In this document: piece after piece, positions 20,419 to 28,844 of the stretch | How the letters are laid out: each line of letters opens with the position of its first letter | Numbering within the stretch: position 1 is the first letter of the stretch | NCBI RefSeq assembly: GCF_030758295.1 | Contig: NZ_CP132335.1 | Location: forward strand, 1,464,412 to 1,528,411 | From: Pararhizobium sp. IMCC21322 | GTDB lineage: Bacteria; Pseudomonadota; Alphaproteobacteria; Rhizobiales; GCA-2746425 | DNA length: 64,000 bases | Direction: 5' to 3' | Position numbers and translations under genes: made by a program | Notes under the pieces: model-generated | Databases searched by the model: none | Seen by the model: the letters and a program-made list of their open reading frames with translations, nothing else | What the model was told of the DNA's origin: nothing

Positions 20419-21897
20419 ATGGATGTTCTGCGGCCAAGCAATGACAGCCGGGAACTCGTCAAGCACAGTCGGCAGATGAACTTTGCCATGCTTCTTGTCG
20501 TTGCTATTGTAACAGTGGGTTTTCTAACACAAAGCACCAGCAGATTGGACCGAGCTATAAGCCAAGCGGAAACTATCCAAGGTATGATTGGGTACATCAT
20601 GGATGAAGTCCAAACCAGCCAAGAGATTCCCAATCTGTCCCGGCTCCTTTTGGGAGCGGTGCCACGCGCTGACACAGCGCTGCAAACTTTCGATATCACG
20701 TTCACACGGGCTTCCCCAAGCCCCTTGGAAAATTCGGCATTACCCACCTCGCTGAGGTGCCGTGCGACCGTCGATTTATCTTACTATTTCTACCCAGATC
20801 GTAAATTGGGGGCACAAAACATCAACTTCACAGACGAAATGTCTGGCGAGTATTCTCTTCTCTTATCGACTTTCGGGGCGGGTGGACAAAGTTGGTCGAG
20901 CACCCCGAGATTGCCGAAAGATCTTGCTGAACTGGAGGTGTTCTGGAACGTCTTTGCGGAAACTGGGGAAGCAGTCCGTATGACTAATGTTAAGCCGCAA
21001 CTTGCTTATGCCGAGTTGTATTCAGGCGAAACCGATACCAGTGTTTATTACGTTGCTGAGTCGTACCTGCCGGTTGAAGAACCGCTCAATGAACGCTTGG
21101 TAATGCCAGGGTTAAGTCAGTTTCAAGAATATTTCGAACGGCCTGACGGCGAGATGATGCCTGATTTTCTCCGGAAGTTACCCCCGATGATAAGCGAACC
21201 TTGGGTCGAACACGACGTTGACGGGTTTACACAATCGGAGTGCATCAATCTCGATGCAACTCTATGGCCAGGGTGGATAAGAATTCCTGCCGAATACAAC
21301 TACGAAACAACCAATTGGATAGGCGCTTGGTTTGAGCAATCCGATGGGGCGGGCTACGTGCAGGATAACTTCCGTCCACATCGCGAAAAGTTCAAATCTG
21401 TTTTCCAGGAATTGTCCGTAGAGACGAGCGGCTTAGAAAGTCTGACTTTCAGTGATGCACGAAAATGGTTGAGAACGAGGGCTGTCGCCTCAAAGCAGTC
21501 TGTTGAGGTCTTCGGCGTAGAGGTGCCGGGGGAACTGCTTCGAATTACTGGTATTTCTCTGATTGTAATGATGCAATTGTATACAACAATTCATCTATTG
21601 GAAGCCAAACGACGCCTGGCTATCAGCGAATTGGGTGATCCAGGGGCGTTCGAACCTTGGATCGTGCTCTACGATTCGCCTATAGCAAGGTATGCTGCGA
21701 CGGCATCGTATATTGCACCCATCGGGGCGGCTATTCTAGTTTTCATCAATGTTATGCAAAATGAAGGGCTCGAGAGTTGGGGCGCTCTAATTGCCGCCTT
21801 GGGGCTGTTGGTAGCATTTCTGCTTGGTTCGATTTCTACCCGGGAGGCAATGGGTATCCGCCGCGAGGCACATAGGCACCGTTTAGGACGCAGTTGA
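20419..21897 (+). CDS. Unrecognised membrane protein, inserted cargo behind ureG
   Basis: This 492-residue protein resembles no family I know. It has one hydrophobic segment near residues 20-40 (MLLVVAIVTVGFL), a long soluble middle of about 330 residues that is probably extracytoplasmic, and three hydrophobic segments in the last 120 residues. It ends with an arginine/histidine-rich tail. AAGGAGAGG eight bases upstream fixes ATG 20419 rather than the GTG at 20410. The gene lies between the ureG stop and a repeated ureG 3' end, interrupting the ureG-urtA spacing. It is therefore very likely an insertion unrelated to urea use. Confidence 0.65.
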   Translation: MDVLRPSNDSRELVKHSRQMNFAMLLVVAIVTVGFLTQSTSRLDRAISQAETIQGMIGYIMDEVQTSQEIPNLSRLLLGAVPRADTALQTFDITFTRASPSPLENSALPTSLRCRATVDLSYYFYPDRKLGAQNINFTDEMSGEYSLLLSTFGAGGQSWSSTPRLPKDLAELEVFWNVFAETGEAVRMTNVKPQLAYAELYSGETDTSVYYVAESYLPVEEPLNERLVMPGLSQFQEYFERPDGEMMPDFLRKLPPMISEPWVEHDVDGFTQSECINLDATLWPGWIRIPAEYNYETTNWIGAWFEQSDGAGYVQDNFRPHREKFKSVFQELSVETSGLESLTFSDARKWLRTRAVASKQSVEVFGVEVPGELLRITGISLIVMMQLYTTIHLLEAKRRLAISELGDPGAFEPWIVLYDSPIARYAATASYIAPIGAAILVFINVMQNEGLESWGALIAALGLLVAFLLGSISTREAMGIRREAHRHRLGRS

Positions 21898-21918
21898 ACT
21901 GCCATGATTCAAAAATTC

Positions 21919-22081
21919 CAATAAAACAGAACTGGCGCCTTATGTTGGTGTTGATCTGACGCAATTGGAAGCAGATGCCCATAAATCGCGCAGTGGTCGC
22001 CCGACTGCCATGACAGATCTGCGTAGTGGCAAAGGACTGGAAGCGGTGATCGGTTTTCTACAGGATTCCGGTGGGCTTTGA
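21919..22081 (+). pseudogene. Second, diverged copy of the ureG 3' end
   Basis: These 163 bases match 19834-19996 with no gaps at a constant offset of 2085, with about ten differences by my count, mostly synonymous. The copy starts inside the coding frame (NKTELAPY), has no start codon and ends with TGA. It is followed directly by a good terminator hairpin and then the urtA promoter. This suggests it is the original end of the urease operon, cut off from the rest of ureG by the inserted 2.1 kb. Confidence 0.9.
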
Positions 22082-22111
22082 GCAGGGTATTGGCCGGTTT
22101 GATGGGTTGCA

Positions 22112-22138
22112 GCGCTCCCCGCCCGAAGCAGGGAGCGC
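22112..22138 (+). terminator. Terminator-like hairpin after the ureG 3' copy
   Basis: A perfect 8-bp stem (GCGCTCCC / GGGAGCGC) with an 11-base loop lies 30 bases after the ureG-copy stop. Only a short ATTTT follows, so it may be a weak intrinsic terminator. It is probably the original end of the urease transcript. Confidence 0.55.
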
Positions 22139-22418
22139 AAGGCCATTTTGGTGTAAACAACCTGCCGCAAAAAATGCAGCCTGCCCATAATAGAGTCGCT
22201 GCAAAAATTTAGCCAAAGAATTCGCTGAAATTTTCAGAGATTGCCAAAATAATGGGCAGTTTTAAATGTTGCTCATTAAATATGCGGTGTTGTGCTTGTT
22301 CCTGGAGCTTTTTGAGTGACCGGTAGCCTGCAAATTCCGGTAATCACTTTAATCATGAGTCGTTTAAGTATTTGAATTTATTGATTAAAAAATAAAGCCG
22401 ATATTTTTGATCTGTGTT

Positions 22419-22434
22419 TGGCATGGCACTTGCA
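22419..22434 (+). promoter_or_regulatory. Sigma-54 (RpoN) promoter of urtA
   Basis: TGGCAT, five bases, then TTGCA matches the -24/-12 consensus TGGCAC-N5-TTGCA with a single difference, and the invariant GG and GC are correctly spaced. It ends 38 bases before the urtA start. RpoN with the enhancer protein NtrC controls nitrogen-starvation genes, so this predicts that urea uptake is switched on when ammonium is low. I did not find a convincing NtrC site upstream. Confidence 0.75.
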
Positions 22435-22472
22435 AACTTTAGTGCGGTGTAAACAAACCTGTCGGAGGTATC

Positions 22473-23768
22473 ATGACTGGTAAACTTAAAACTCTCGCTT
22501 TGGCGTCCCTAGCGTCAACCATAATAGCAACGGCGTCTTTCACTGCCAATGCTCAGGAAACAATTAAGGTCGGTGTTCTGCATTCACTGTCCGGTACAAT
22601 GGCGATTTCCGAGACAACTCTGAAAGACGCAATGTTGATGCTCATTGACGAGCAGAACAAAAAAGGCGGTCTTCTGGGCATGCAGCTGGAAGCTGTGGTT
22701 GTTGATCCGGCCTCTGACTGGCCGCTCTTTGCTGAAAAAGCACGTGAGCTGATCGAAGGCGAAGGTGTTGCGTCCGTATTTGGCGCTTGGACATCTGTGT
22801 CCCGTAAATCGGTTCTGCCAGTATTTGAGGAGTTGAACAGCCTGCTGTTCTACCCTGTTCAATACGAAGGTGAAGAAAGCCAGCGCAACGTATTTTATAC
22901 TGGCGCTGCGCCGAACCAGCAGGCAATTCCTGCGGTCGACTATCTGATGGAGAACGAAAGCGTTGAGCGTTGGGTTCTGGCCGGAACCGACTATGTCTAT
23001 CCGCGCACAACCAACAAGATTCTTGAAGCCTATCTGCAGTCCAAAGGTGTGGCTGCTGAAGACATCATGATCAACTACACGCCATTCGGTCATTCAGACT
23101 GGCAGACAATTGTTGCTGACATCAATGCATTTGGTTCCGCTGGCAAAAAGACAGCTGTTGTCTCCACCATCAATGGTGATGCCAATGTTCCATTCTACAA
23201 GGAACTCGGCAATCAGGGCATCAAAGCGGAAGATATTCCGGTTGTTGCTTTCTCGGTTGGTGAGGAAGAACTGGCTGGCCTTGATACAACACCGCTTGTC
23301 GGTCACCTTGCGGCCTGGAACTACTTCCAGTCCGCAGACACCGAAGAAAACGCTGAATTCATCGAAAAATGGAAGACCTTCATTGGTGATGAAAACCGCG
23401 TAACCAACGATCCAATGGAAGCTCACTACATCGGTTTCAACATGTGGGTCAAAGCGGTCGAAAAAGCCGGTACAACGGATGCGGATGCCGTTATCGATGC
23501 CATCATTGGTGTCTCCGTACCAAACCTGACCGGTGGCTTCTCAGCCATGATGCCAAACCATCACATCACCAAGCCTGTCCTCATTGGCGAAATCCAGGAA
23601 GACGGTCAGTTCGAAACTGTTTGGGAAACCTCCGGTCTCGTTGTTGGCGATGCATGGTCTGACTATCTGCCGGACTCCAAGGATTTGATTTCCGATTGGC
23701 GTGCGCCGATGTCTTGCGGCAATTTCAACACGGCTACCGGCCAGTGCGGCGGTAAAGGTGTCAACTAA
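22473..23768 (+). CDS. urtA: Urea ABC transporter substrate-binding protein UrtA
   Basis: A 431-residue periplasmic binding protein with a Sec signal peptide cut after about residue 27 (TANA-QETIK). The typical start of the mature domain, KVGVLHSLSGTMAISE, is followed by FGAWTSVSRKSVLPVFE, NLLFYPVQYEG-like sequence and the C-terminal NFNTATGQCGGKG, all typical of UrtA. It captures urea for the Urt transporter. CGGAGG stands before the ATG and a sigma-54 promoter further up. A hairpin lies between urtA and urtB and probably keeps urtA more abundant than the membrane parts. Confidence 0.96.
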   Translation: MTGKLKTLALASLASTIIATASFTANAQETIKVGVLHSLSGTMAISETTLKDAMLMLIDEQNKKGGLLGMQLEAVVVDPASDWPLFAEKARELIEGEGVASVFGAWTSVSRKSVLPVFEELNSLLFYPVQYEGEESQRNVFYTGAAPNQQAIPAVDYLMENESVERWVLAGTDYVYPRTTNKILEAYLQSKGVAAEDIMINYTPFGHSDWQTIVADINAFGSAGKKTAVVSTINGDANVPFYKELGNQGIKAEDIPVVAFSVGEEELAGLDTTPLVGHLAAWNYFQSADTEENAEFIEKWKTFIGDENRVTNDPMEAHYIGFNMWVKAVEKAGTTDADAVIDAIIGVSVPNLTGGFSAMMPNHHITKPVLIGEIQEDGQFETVWETSGLVVGDAWSDYLPDSKDLISDWRAPMSCGNFNTATGQCGGKGVN

Positions 23769-23802
23769 ATCCTGACCGGATTTAGCAGACTTTTCCAAAA
23801 CG

Positions 23803-23838
23803 TTTCCGGGCGGAATTTCTGTCCACTTCGCCCGGAAA
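23803..23838 (+). terminator. Hairpin between urtA and urtB (attenuator or 3' stabiliser)
   Basis: A perfect 10-bp stem (TTTCCGGGCG / CGCCCGGAAA) with a 16-base loop lies 35 bases after the urtA stop. There is no clear U-run. Such hairpins after a binding-protein gene commonly stabilise the upstream message or end part of the transcripts, giving more binding protein than permease. Confidence 0.55.
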
Positions 23839-23874
23839 TCATTCAAAACCTCCCATGTTGAAGGCCTTAAAAGC

Positions 23875-25494
23875 GTGTACCGCAACTCAATTCTGGCACT
23901 GCTGACTGTATGGTGTCTGTCGCTCTTTGCGCCTGTCGCAAACGCACAAGAGCCGGATCTCCAGGCAATTGTTCAAAAATTCGCAACATCCAAAAATTTC
24001 AATCAGACCAAAGCCATTGTGGCAGAGCTTGCCGAGACAGGTGATGCATCAGTTGCCGGTGTTCTGAACGCGCTGTCAGATGGTGCTGTGTATTTCCGCA
24101 AATCTGACAGACAGGTGTTCGTGGTTCCGGGAAGCGGGAATACGCTGGAACTGTTCGACCCTCTCACTGGGGAGGCAGCCGGCGAAGCCGGAAAACGCGA
24201 GCTCAAGAAAGTCAGAGTCAATAATTCACTTCGGCGCAGCATCAGAGATGCCATTGGTGGCCTCACACTGGCGTCGGCAGATCCGGCGGTTCGTCTGAAT
24301 GCTGCAAACATTTTTGCGGCAAACCCGGATGTGGATGCGCTGCCGGCCATTGAAGCCGCGCTGGAAAAGGAAACCGATGAAACAGTTGCCATGCGCCTGC
24401 GTCAGGCTCAGGCCGCCGCAACTCTGATTTCCGACCGATCACTGGAAGAAAAGACAATCGCCGTCAGGGTCATGACCACGCTCGGCAATCGGGAGGCACT
24501 GGCTTTCCTGACCCGCTTTGAAGCACAGGCCGAGGGTGAGCTGAAGACCCTTGCAGTCAGCGGCATCACCAAGATTGAGAAATCGCTCAAGCTTTGGGGC
24601 ATGGGTCAGAATATCTGGTACGGGGTCTCGCTTGGTTCTGTGCTGCTGTTGGCAGCCATTGGTCTTGCCATCACATTTGGTGTGATGGGCGTCATCAACA
24701 TGGCCCATGGCGAGATGGTCATGCTGGGAGCCTATACAACGTATCTTGTGCAGGAAATTATCCGCAACTCCATGCCCGAACTCATGGACTGGTCGCTGCT
24801 GATCGCGCTGCCTCTGGCCTTTATGGTGTCGGCTCTGGTTGGGCTGGTTCTGGAACGCGGTGTTATCCGCTTCCTCTACGGTCGCCCGCTGGAAACTTTG
24901 CTGGCAACCTGGGGTGTATCTCTCATCCTGCAACAGGCGGTACGAACCTTGTTTGGCCCCAGTAATCAGGAGGTTTCAAACCCCTCCTGGATGTCCGGCG
25001 CCTTTGAGGTCGGCCTGATAACAATCACCTGGAACCGCCTCTACATTCTCATTTTTGCGCTTTGCGTGTTTGCAATATTGCTCTGGGCTTTCAACAAAAC
25101 ATCGCTGGGTCTGCAAATGCGCGCTGTTACGCAAAACAGACGCATGGCATCGGCCATGGGTATTCGCACTCCATGGGTTGATGCACTGACCTTCATGCTT
25201 GGCTCCGGCATTGCCGGTATTGCTGGCGTGGCTCTCAGCCAGATTGACAATGTGTCGCCTAATCTGGGCCAGAGCTACATCATCGACAGTTTCATGGTCG
25301 TGGTATTTGGCGGGGTTGGCAATTTGTGGGGAACGCTTGTGGGTGCCTTGTCACTCGGGGTCTTCAACAAATTTCTGGAACCCTATGCAGGCGCAGTGCT
25401 TGCCAAAATCCTGGTGCTGATTTTCATCATTCTGTTTATTCAGAAGAAACCGCGCGGCCTGTTTGCACTTAAGGGACGGGCAATCGAGACATGA
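23875..25494 (+). CDS. urtB: Urea ABC transporter permease UrtB
   Basis: A 539-residue protein starting at GTG. It has a signal peptide (SLFAPVANA), a soluble N-terminal part of about 210 residues with helical repeats, and then a LivH-type permease starting near residue 245 (NIWYGVSLGSVLLLAAIG). The long N-terminal part is usual for UrtB and absent from LivH. INMAHGEMVMLGAY is the conserved permease segment. The stop overlaps the urtC start in ATGA. Confidence 0.94.
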   Translation: MYRNSILALLTVWCLSLFAPVANAQEPDLQAIVQKFATSKNFNQTKAIVAELAETGDASVAGVLNALSDGAVYFRKSDRQVFVVPGSGNTLELFDPLTGEAAGEAGKRELKKVRVNNSLRRSIRDAIGGLTLASADPAVRLNAANIFAANPDVDALPAIEAALEKETDETVAMRLRQAQAAATLISDRSLEEKTIAVRVMTTLGNREALAFLTRFEAQAEGELKTLAVSGITKIEKSLKLWGMGQNIWYGVSLGSVLLLAAIGLAITFGVMGVINMAHGEMVMLGAYTTYLVQEIIRNSMPELMDWSLLIALPLAFMVSALVGLVLERGVIRFLYGRPLETLLATWGVSLILQQAVRTLFGPSNQEVSNPSWMSGAFEVGLITITWNRLYILIFALCVFAILLWAFNKTSLGLQMRAVTQNRRMASAMGIRTPWVDALTFMLGSGIAGIAGVALSQIDNVSPNLGQSYIIDSFMVVVFGGVGNLWGTLVGALSLGVFNKFLEPYAGAVLAKILVLIFIILFIQKKPRGLFALKGRAIET

Positions 25495-26669
25495 TTTTAA
25501 CGCACTTCCTCAAAAAGGGCCTCACCTGGCCTATCACGTTGACCATTCTGGTCATTCTGGCCGCGGCCTTTGCGGTTCCCTTCCTGAACCTCTATCTCGA
25601 TACAGCTCATCCGCTACATATCCCCAATCATCTGGTGGGTTTGTATGGCAAATATCTCACCTATGCGCTTCTGGCTCTGGCCCTGGATCTGGTCTGGGGC
25701 TATTGCGGCATTCTCTCGCTCGGGCATGGCGCATTCTTTGCGCTGGGCGGTTATGCCATGGGCATGTATCTCATGCGCCAGATTGGCCCGCGCGGTGTCT
25801 ATGGTGATCCGATCCTGCCCGATTTCATGGTCTTTCTGAATTGGCAGGAGTTGCCATGGTTCTGGCAGGGCTTTGATAATTTCTGGTTTGCCGCACTGAT
25901 GATTGTTCTGGTGCCCGGTGCACTGGCGTTTGTTTTTGGCTGGTTTGCCTTCCGCAGCCGGGTCACAGGCGTATATCTGTCAATCATTACCCAAGCCATG
26001 ACTTACGCTCTGCTGCTGGCCTTCTTCCGTAATGATATGGGCTTTGGCGGCAATAATGGCCTGACTGATTTCAAGGATATTCTGGGCTATGACATTCAGG
26101 CCAGCGCAACCCGCGCCGGACTGTTTTCCGCAAGTGCCATCGCATTGGCGCTGGGTGTTCTGATCACGGCGGCCATTACCAGTTCGCAATTCGGCAAGTT
26201 GATGATTGCTGTGCGGGATGCGGAAAGCCGGACACGGTTTCTGGGATACCGTCCTGAAATGGTCAAGCTGTTCGCCTTCGTAGTGTCCGCTATTATGGCA
26301 GGCATTGCCGGTGCGCTCTATGTGCCGCAAGTCGGCATCATCAACCCGGGAGAATTTGCCCCGGCCAATTCCATCGAAGTGGTTGTCTGGACCGCTGTCG
26401 GCGGACGTGGAACCATTATTGGGCCCATCATTGGTGCCCTGGTGGTAAATGCTGGCAAGAGTTGGTTTACCGGTGCTTTCCCGGAATATTGGCTGTTCGC
26501 GCTGGGCGGCCTGTTTATTCTGGTAACGCTTCTGTTGCCAAAAGGCATTGTCGGCACTGTGCGTGATGGTTGGGCAAAACTGCGCCCCGCCAAGCAACAA
26601 CCGACACAGGATGACCAAACTAAAACGGCTGAAAATAAATCAGGCAGCCAGCCTCAGGCAGCGGAGTAG
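25491..26669 (+). CDS. urtC: Urea ABC transporter permease UrtC
   Basis: A 392-residue LivM-type permease with about nine or ten hydrophobic segments, including LALDLVWGYCGILSLGHGAFFALGGY near residue 60 and WTAVGGRGTIIGPIIGA near residue 302. It pairs with UrtB to form the urea channel. The ATG overlaps the urtB stop. The polar tail of about 25 residues (rich in Q, K, T) is variable in the family. Confidence 0.94.
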   Translation: MILTHFLKKGLTWPITLTILVILAAAFAVPFLNLYLDTAHPLHIPNHLVGLYGKYLTYALLALALDLVWGYCGILSLGHGAFFALGGYAMGMYLMRQIGPRGVYGDPILPDFMVFLNWQELPWFWQGFDNFWFAALMIVLVPGALAFVFGWFAFRSRVTGVYLSIITQAMTYALLLAFFRNDMGFGGNNGLTDFKDILGYDIQASATRAGLFSASAIALALGVLITAAITSSQFGKLMIAVRDAESRTRFLGYRPEMVKLFAFVVSAIMAGIAGALYVPQVGIINPGEFAPANSIEVVVWTAVGGRGTIIGPIIGALVVNAGKSWFTGAFPEYWLFALGGLFILVTLLLPKGIVGTVRDGWAKLRPAKQQPTQDDQTKTAENKSGSQPQAAE

Positions 26670-26672
26670 GTC

Positions 26673-27422
26673 ATGACCGAGAAAACCAATTCATTGCTGT
26701 ATCTGGATGGCGTGTCCGTTTCATTTGACGGCTTTAAAGCCATCAATAATCTGTCGCTGGTGCTGCAGCAGGGCGAAATGCGCGCCATTATCGGCCCTAA
26801 CGGGGCTGGTAAAACCACCATGATGGATATCATGACCGGTAAGACGCGCCCGGACATTGGCGATGTCATTTTCGCTGGCGAAATTGATCTGACCAAGCAT
26901 GATGAAGCCGATATTGCCACAATGGGCATTGGCCGAAAATTTCAAAAGCCGACGGTCTTTGAAGGCCATACAGTCGAGGGTAACATTGCCTTGGCGCTGG
27001 CTGGAACACGGGGCGTTATTGCCACGCTGTTTCACCGCCGCAGTGAAACGGGGGAAGGGCGCATTCGTCAGGTTCTGGATACGATCCGCTTGTCTCACTT
27101 GCGCGGAAATACAGCGGGCAACCTCAGCCATGGTCAAAAGCAGTGGCTCGAAATCGGCATGTTGCTGGCACAGGATCCCAAACTCCTTCTGGTGGACGAG
27201 CCGGTTGCGGGTATGACAGATGCCGAAACCGAAGCAACAGCGTCCTTGCTGCGCGACATTGCCGAGGATCATTCGATTATTGTCGTGGAGCACGACATGG
27301 GCTTCGTTCGCGAATTGGGCGTCAAGGTGACGTGCCTTCACGAAGGCTCGGTGCTCTCGGAAGGTTCATTGGACCATGTGTCAGCCGACCCAAAAGTCAT
27401 AGAAGTTTATTTAGGACGTTGA
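26673..27422 (+). CDS. urtD: Urea ABC transporter ATP-binding protein UrtD
   Basis: A 249-residue LivG-type ATPase. Walker A is GPNGAGKTTMMD, the signature is LSHGQKQWLEIG, and Walker B is LLLVDEPVAGM followed by the switch histidine in VVEHDMGFV. DGFKAINNLSL at the N-terminus is typical of UrtD. It drives urea import with UrtE. The stop overlaps the urtE start. Confidence 0.95.
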   Translation: MTEKTNSLLYLDGVSVSFDGFKAINNLSLVLQQGEMRAIIGPNGAGKTTMMDIMTGKTRPDIGDVIFAGEIDLTKHDEADIATMGIGRKFQKPTVFEGHTVEGNIALALAGTRGVIATLFHRRSETGEGRIRQVLDTIRLSHLRGNTAGNLSHGQKQWLEIGMLLAQDPKLLLVDEPVAGMTDAETEATASLLRDIAEDHSIIVVEHDMGFVRELGVKVTCLHEGSVLSEGSLDHVSADPKVIEVYLGR

Positions 27423-28120
27423 TGATGCTGACTGTAGATAATGCCGTTCTGCACTATGGAGCTGCCGAGGCGCTTCGGGGTGTGTCCATGGAAGCGGCTT
27501 CTGGCCGCATCACTTGTGTTCTGGGCCGTAATGGTGTGGGCAAGACCAGTCTGATGCGTGCTGTCGTGGGGCATCATCCGCTCACCTCCGGCAAAATCAG
27601 CATGGAAGGCAAGGTGCTGGGCAAATCGGCCTCCTATGATCGCGCCCGCTCGGGCATCGGTTTTGTGCCACAGGGGCGCGAAATCTTTCCCCTGCTCAGT
27701 GTTGAGGAAAATCTGGAAACCGGATACGCCGCTGTCAAACGCGCATCGCGCACAATTCCGACCTATGTGTTTGAACTGTTTCCGGTTTTGAAAGACATGC
27801 TGCACCGGCGCGGTGGCGATTTGTCAGGTGGGCAGCAACAGCAACTGGCCATCAGCCGGGCGCTGGTAACACGGCCAAAACTTCTGGTTCTGGATGAACC
27901 GACGGAAGGCATTCAGCCGTCCATCATCAAGGATATTGGCCGCGCCATCCGCTTCCTGCGCGATGAGGAAGGCATGGCCATTTTGCTGGTCGAACAATAT
28001 CTCGATTTCTGCCGCGAACTGGCCGATGACATTTACATTATGGATCGCGGCGAAGTGGTTCACACCGGCGATGCTGCAAGCCTGGACCGGGACGATGTAC
28101 GCCAGCATTTGATGGTGTGA
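27422..28120 (+). CDS. urtE: Urea ABC transporter ATP-binding protein UrtE
   Basis: A 232-residue LivF-type ATPase. Walker A is GRNGVGKTSL, the signature is LSGGQQQQLAIS, and Walker B is LLVLDEPTEGI. MLTVDNAVLHYGAAEALRGVSM is the usual UrtE start. The frame is open upstream through urtD in a different reading, but the ATG in TGATGATG overlapping the urtD stop gives the family length. It is the last gene of urtABCDE. The next gene faces the other way six bases on. Confidence 0.95.
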   Translation: MMLTVDNAVLHYGAAEALRGVSMEAASGRITCVLGRNGVGKTSLMRAVVGHHPLTSGKISMEGKVLGKSASYDRARSGIGFVPQGREIFPLLSVEENLETGYAAVKRASRTIPTYVFELFPVLKDMLHRRGGDLSGGQQQQLAISRALVTRPKLLVLDEPTEGIQPSIIKDIGRAIRFLRDEEGMAILLVEQYLDFCRELADDIYIMDRGEVVHTGDAASLDRDDVRQHLMV

Positions 28121-28126
28121 GCCAAC

Positions 28127-28597
28127 CTATTCAGTATAAATTTCACCGGTGGCCTGATTGATGCGAATGCCAACAATCGCAGGTGTCGTGGACCCGGTTC
28201 CGCCAAAGTCATAGCGCTCTATTGGCACACTCAACAAAAGACCGAGGCCAGCGTCGTAGCTGGCAGTGATGCTGTCAAAACGGATCCAGTTGAAACCGCT
28301 CAATTCCGGGCCATCGGTCAGCAATTTGCACTGTCGGCTTTCCAGTTCCACTTCTGAGCCGGTGGGCGCAAGAACAGCAAGGTAAGAGCTGCAGCAGACC
28401 GGTTCTCCGCCCGTATCCACATGGGCAATTCTGATTTTGCCATTGGCAAAGGTCCGTGTGTGGCTCTCCCATGGTTCAACAATATTGCGCAAGCTGGCGG
28501 GCCAATCGCAGTCGGAAATCGCTTCCTGTGCCATCGCGGTGCTGGACACCAAACAGAACGCGGACAGGAAGCTGAGGCTGGTTGATATGAAGCGCAT
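28127..28597 (-). CDS. Small secreted protein of unknown function
   Basis: From ATG 28597, with TAAGGAGT upstream, the frame encodes 156 residues. A signal peptide (FISTSLSFLSAFCLVSSTAMA) precedes a mature part with four cysteines, including the adjacent pair in EPVCCSSYLAVLAP, and C in SDCDWP and RQCKLL, so disulfide bonds are likely. I do not recognise the family. It converges tightly on urtE with no evident terminator between. Its promoter region backs onto that of the BMP transporter operon. Confidence 0.7.
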   Translation of the reverse strand: MRFISTSLSFLSAFCLVSSTAMAQEAISDCDWPASLRNIVEPWESHTRTFANGKIRIAHVDTGGEPVCCSSYLAVLAPTGSEVELESRQCKLLTDGPELSGFNWIRFDSITASYDAGLGLLLSVPIERYDFGGTGSTTPAIVGIRINQATGEIYTE

Positions 28598-28844
28598 GAG
28601 AAGACTCCTTACAGGTTTCGGTCTGGATGCAAATACTGCCAGTCTTGCCTCACAGCATATCATATCAGCGATCCCGAAACAGCGGTTTCTGCACCTTCCG
28701 CGAGCACTGAAATTGTGAGGGTTTCCGCCTGTTGCAATAAAGTCCTGTGGACAATGTGGCAGCGCTTGTCAGACCCCCGAATTCGAACTACCGTGACGGA
28801 TCGTGGCAATCCCTCCTGCCATTTTTTCAACAAGGAGCCTTTCT

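Noticed and set aside
22200-22400. NtrC enhancer site upstream of the urtA promoter
   Set aside because: Some GC..GGTG-like halves are visible near 22269-22295, but spacing and symmetry do not fit the NtrC consensus well.
28720-28830. Second sigma-54 promoter before the BMP operon
   Set aside because: A TGGCAG...TTGTC pair occurs near 28758, but the spacing between the two halves is too short.
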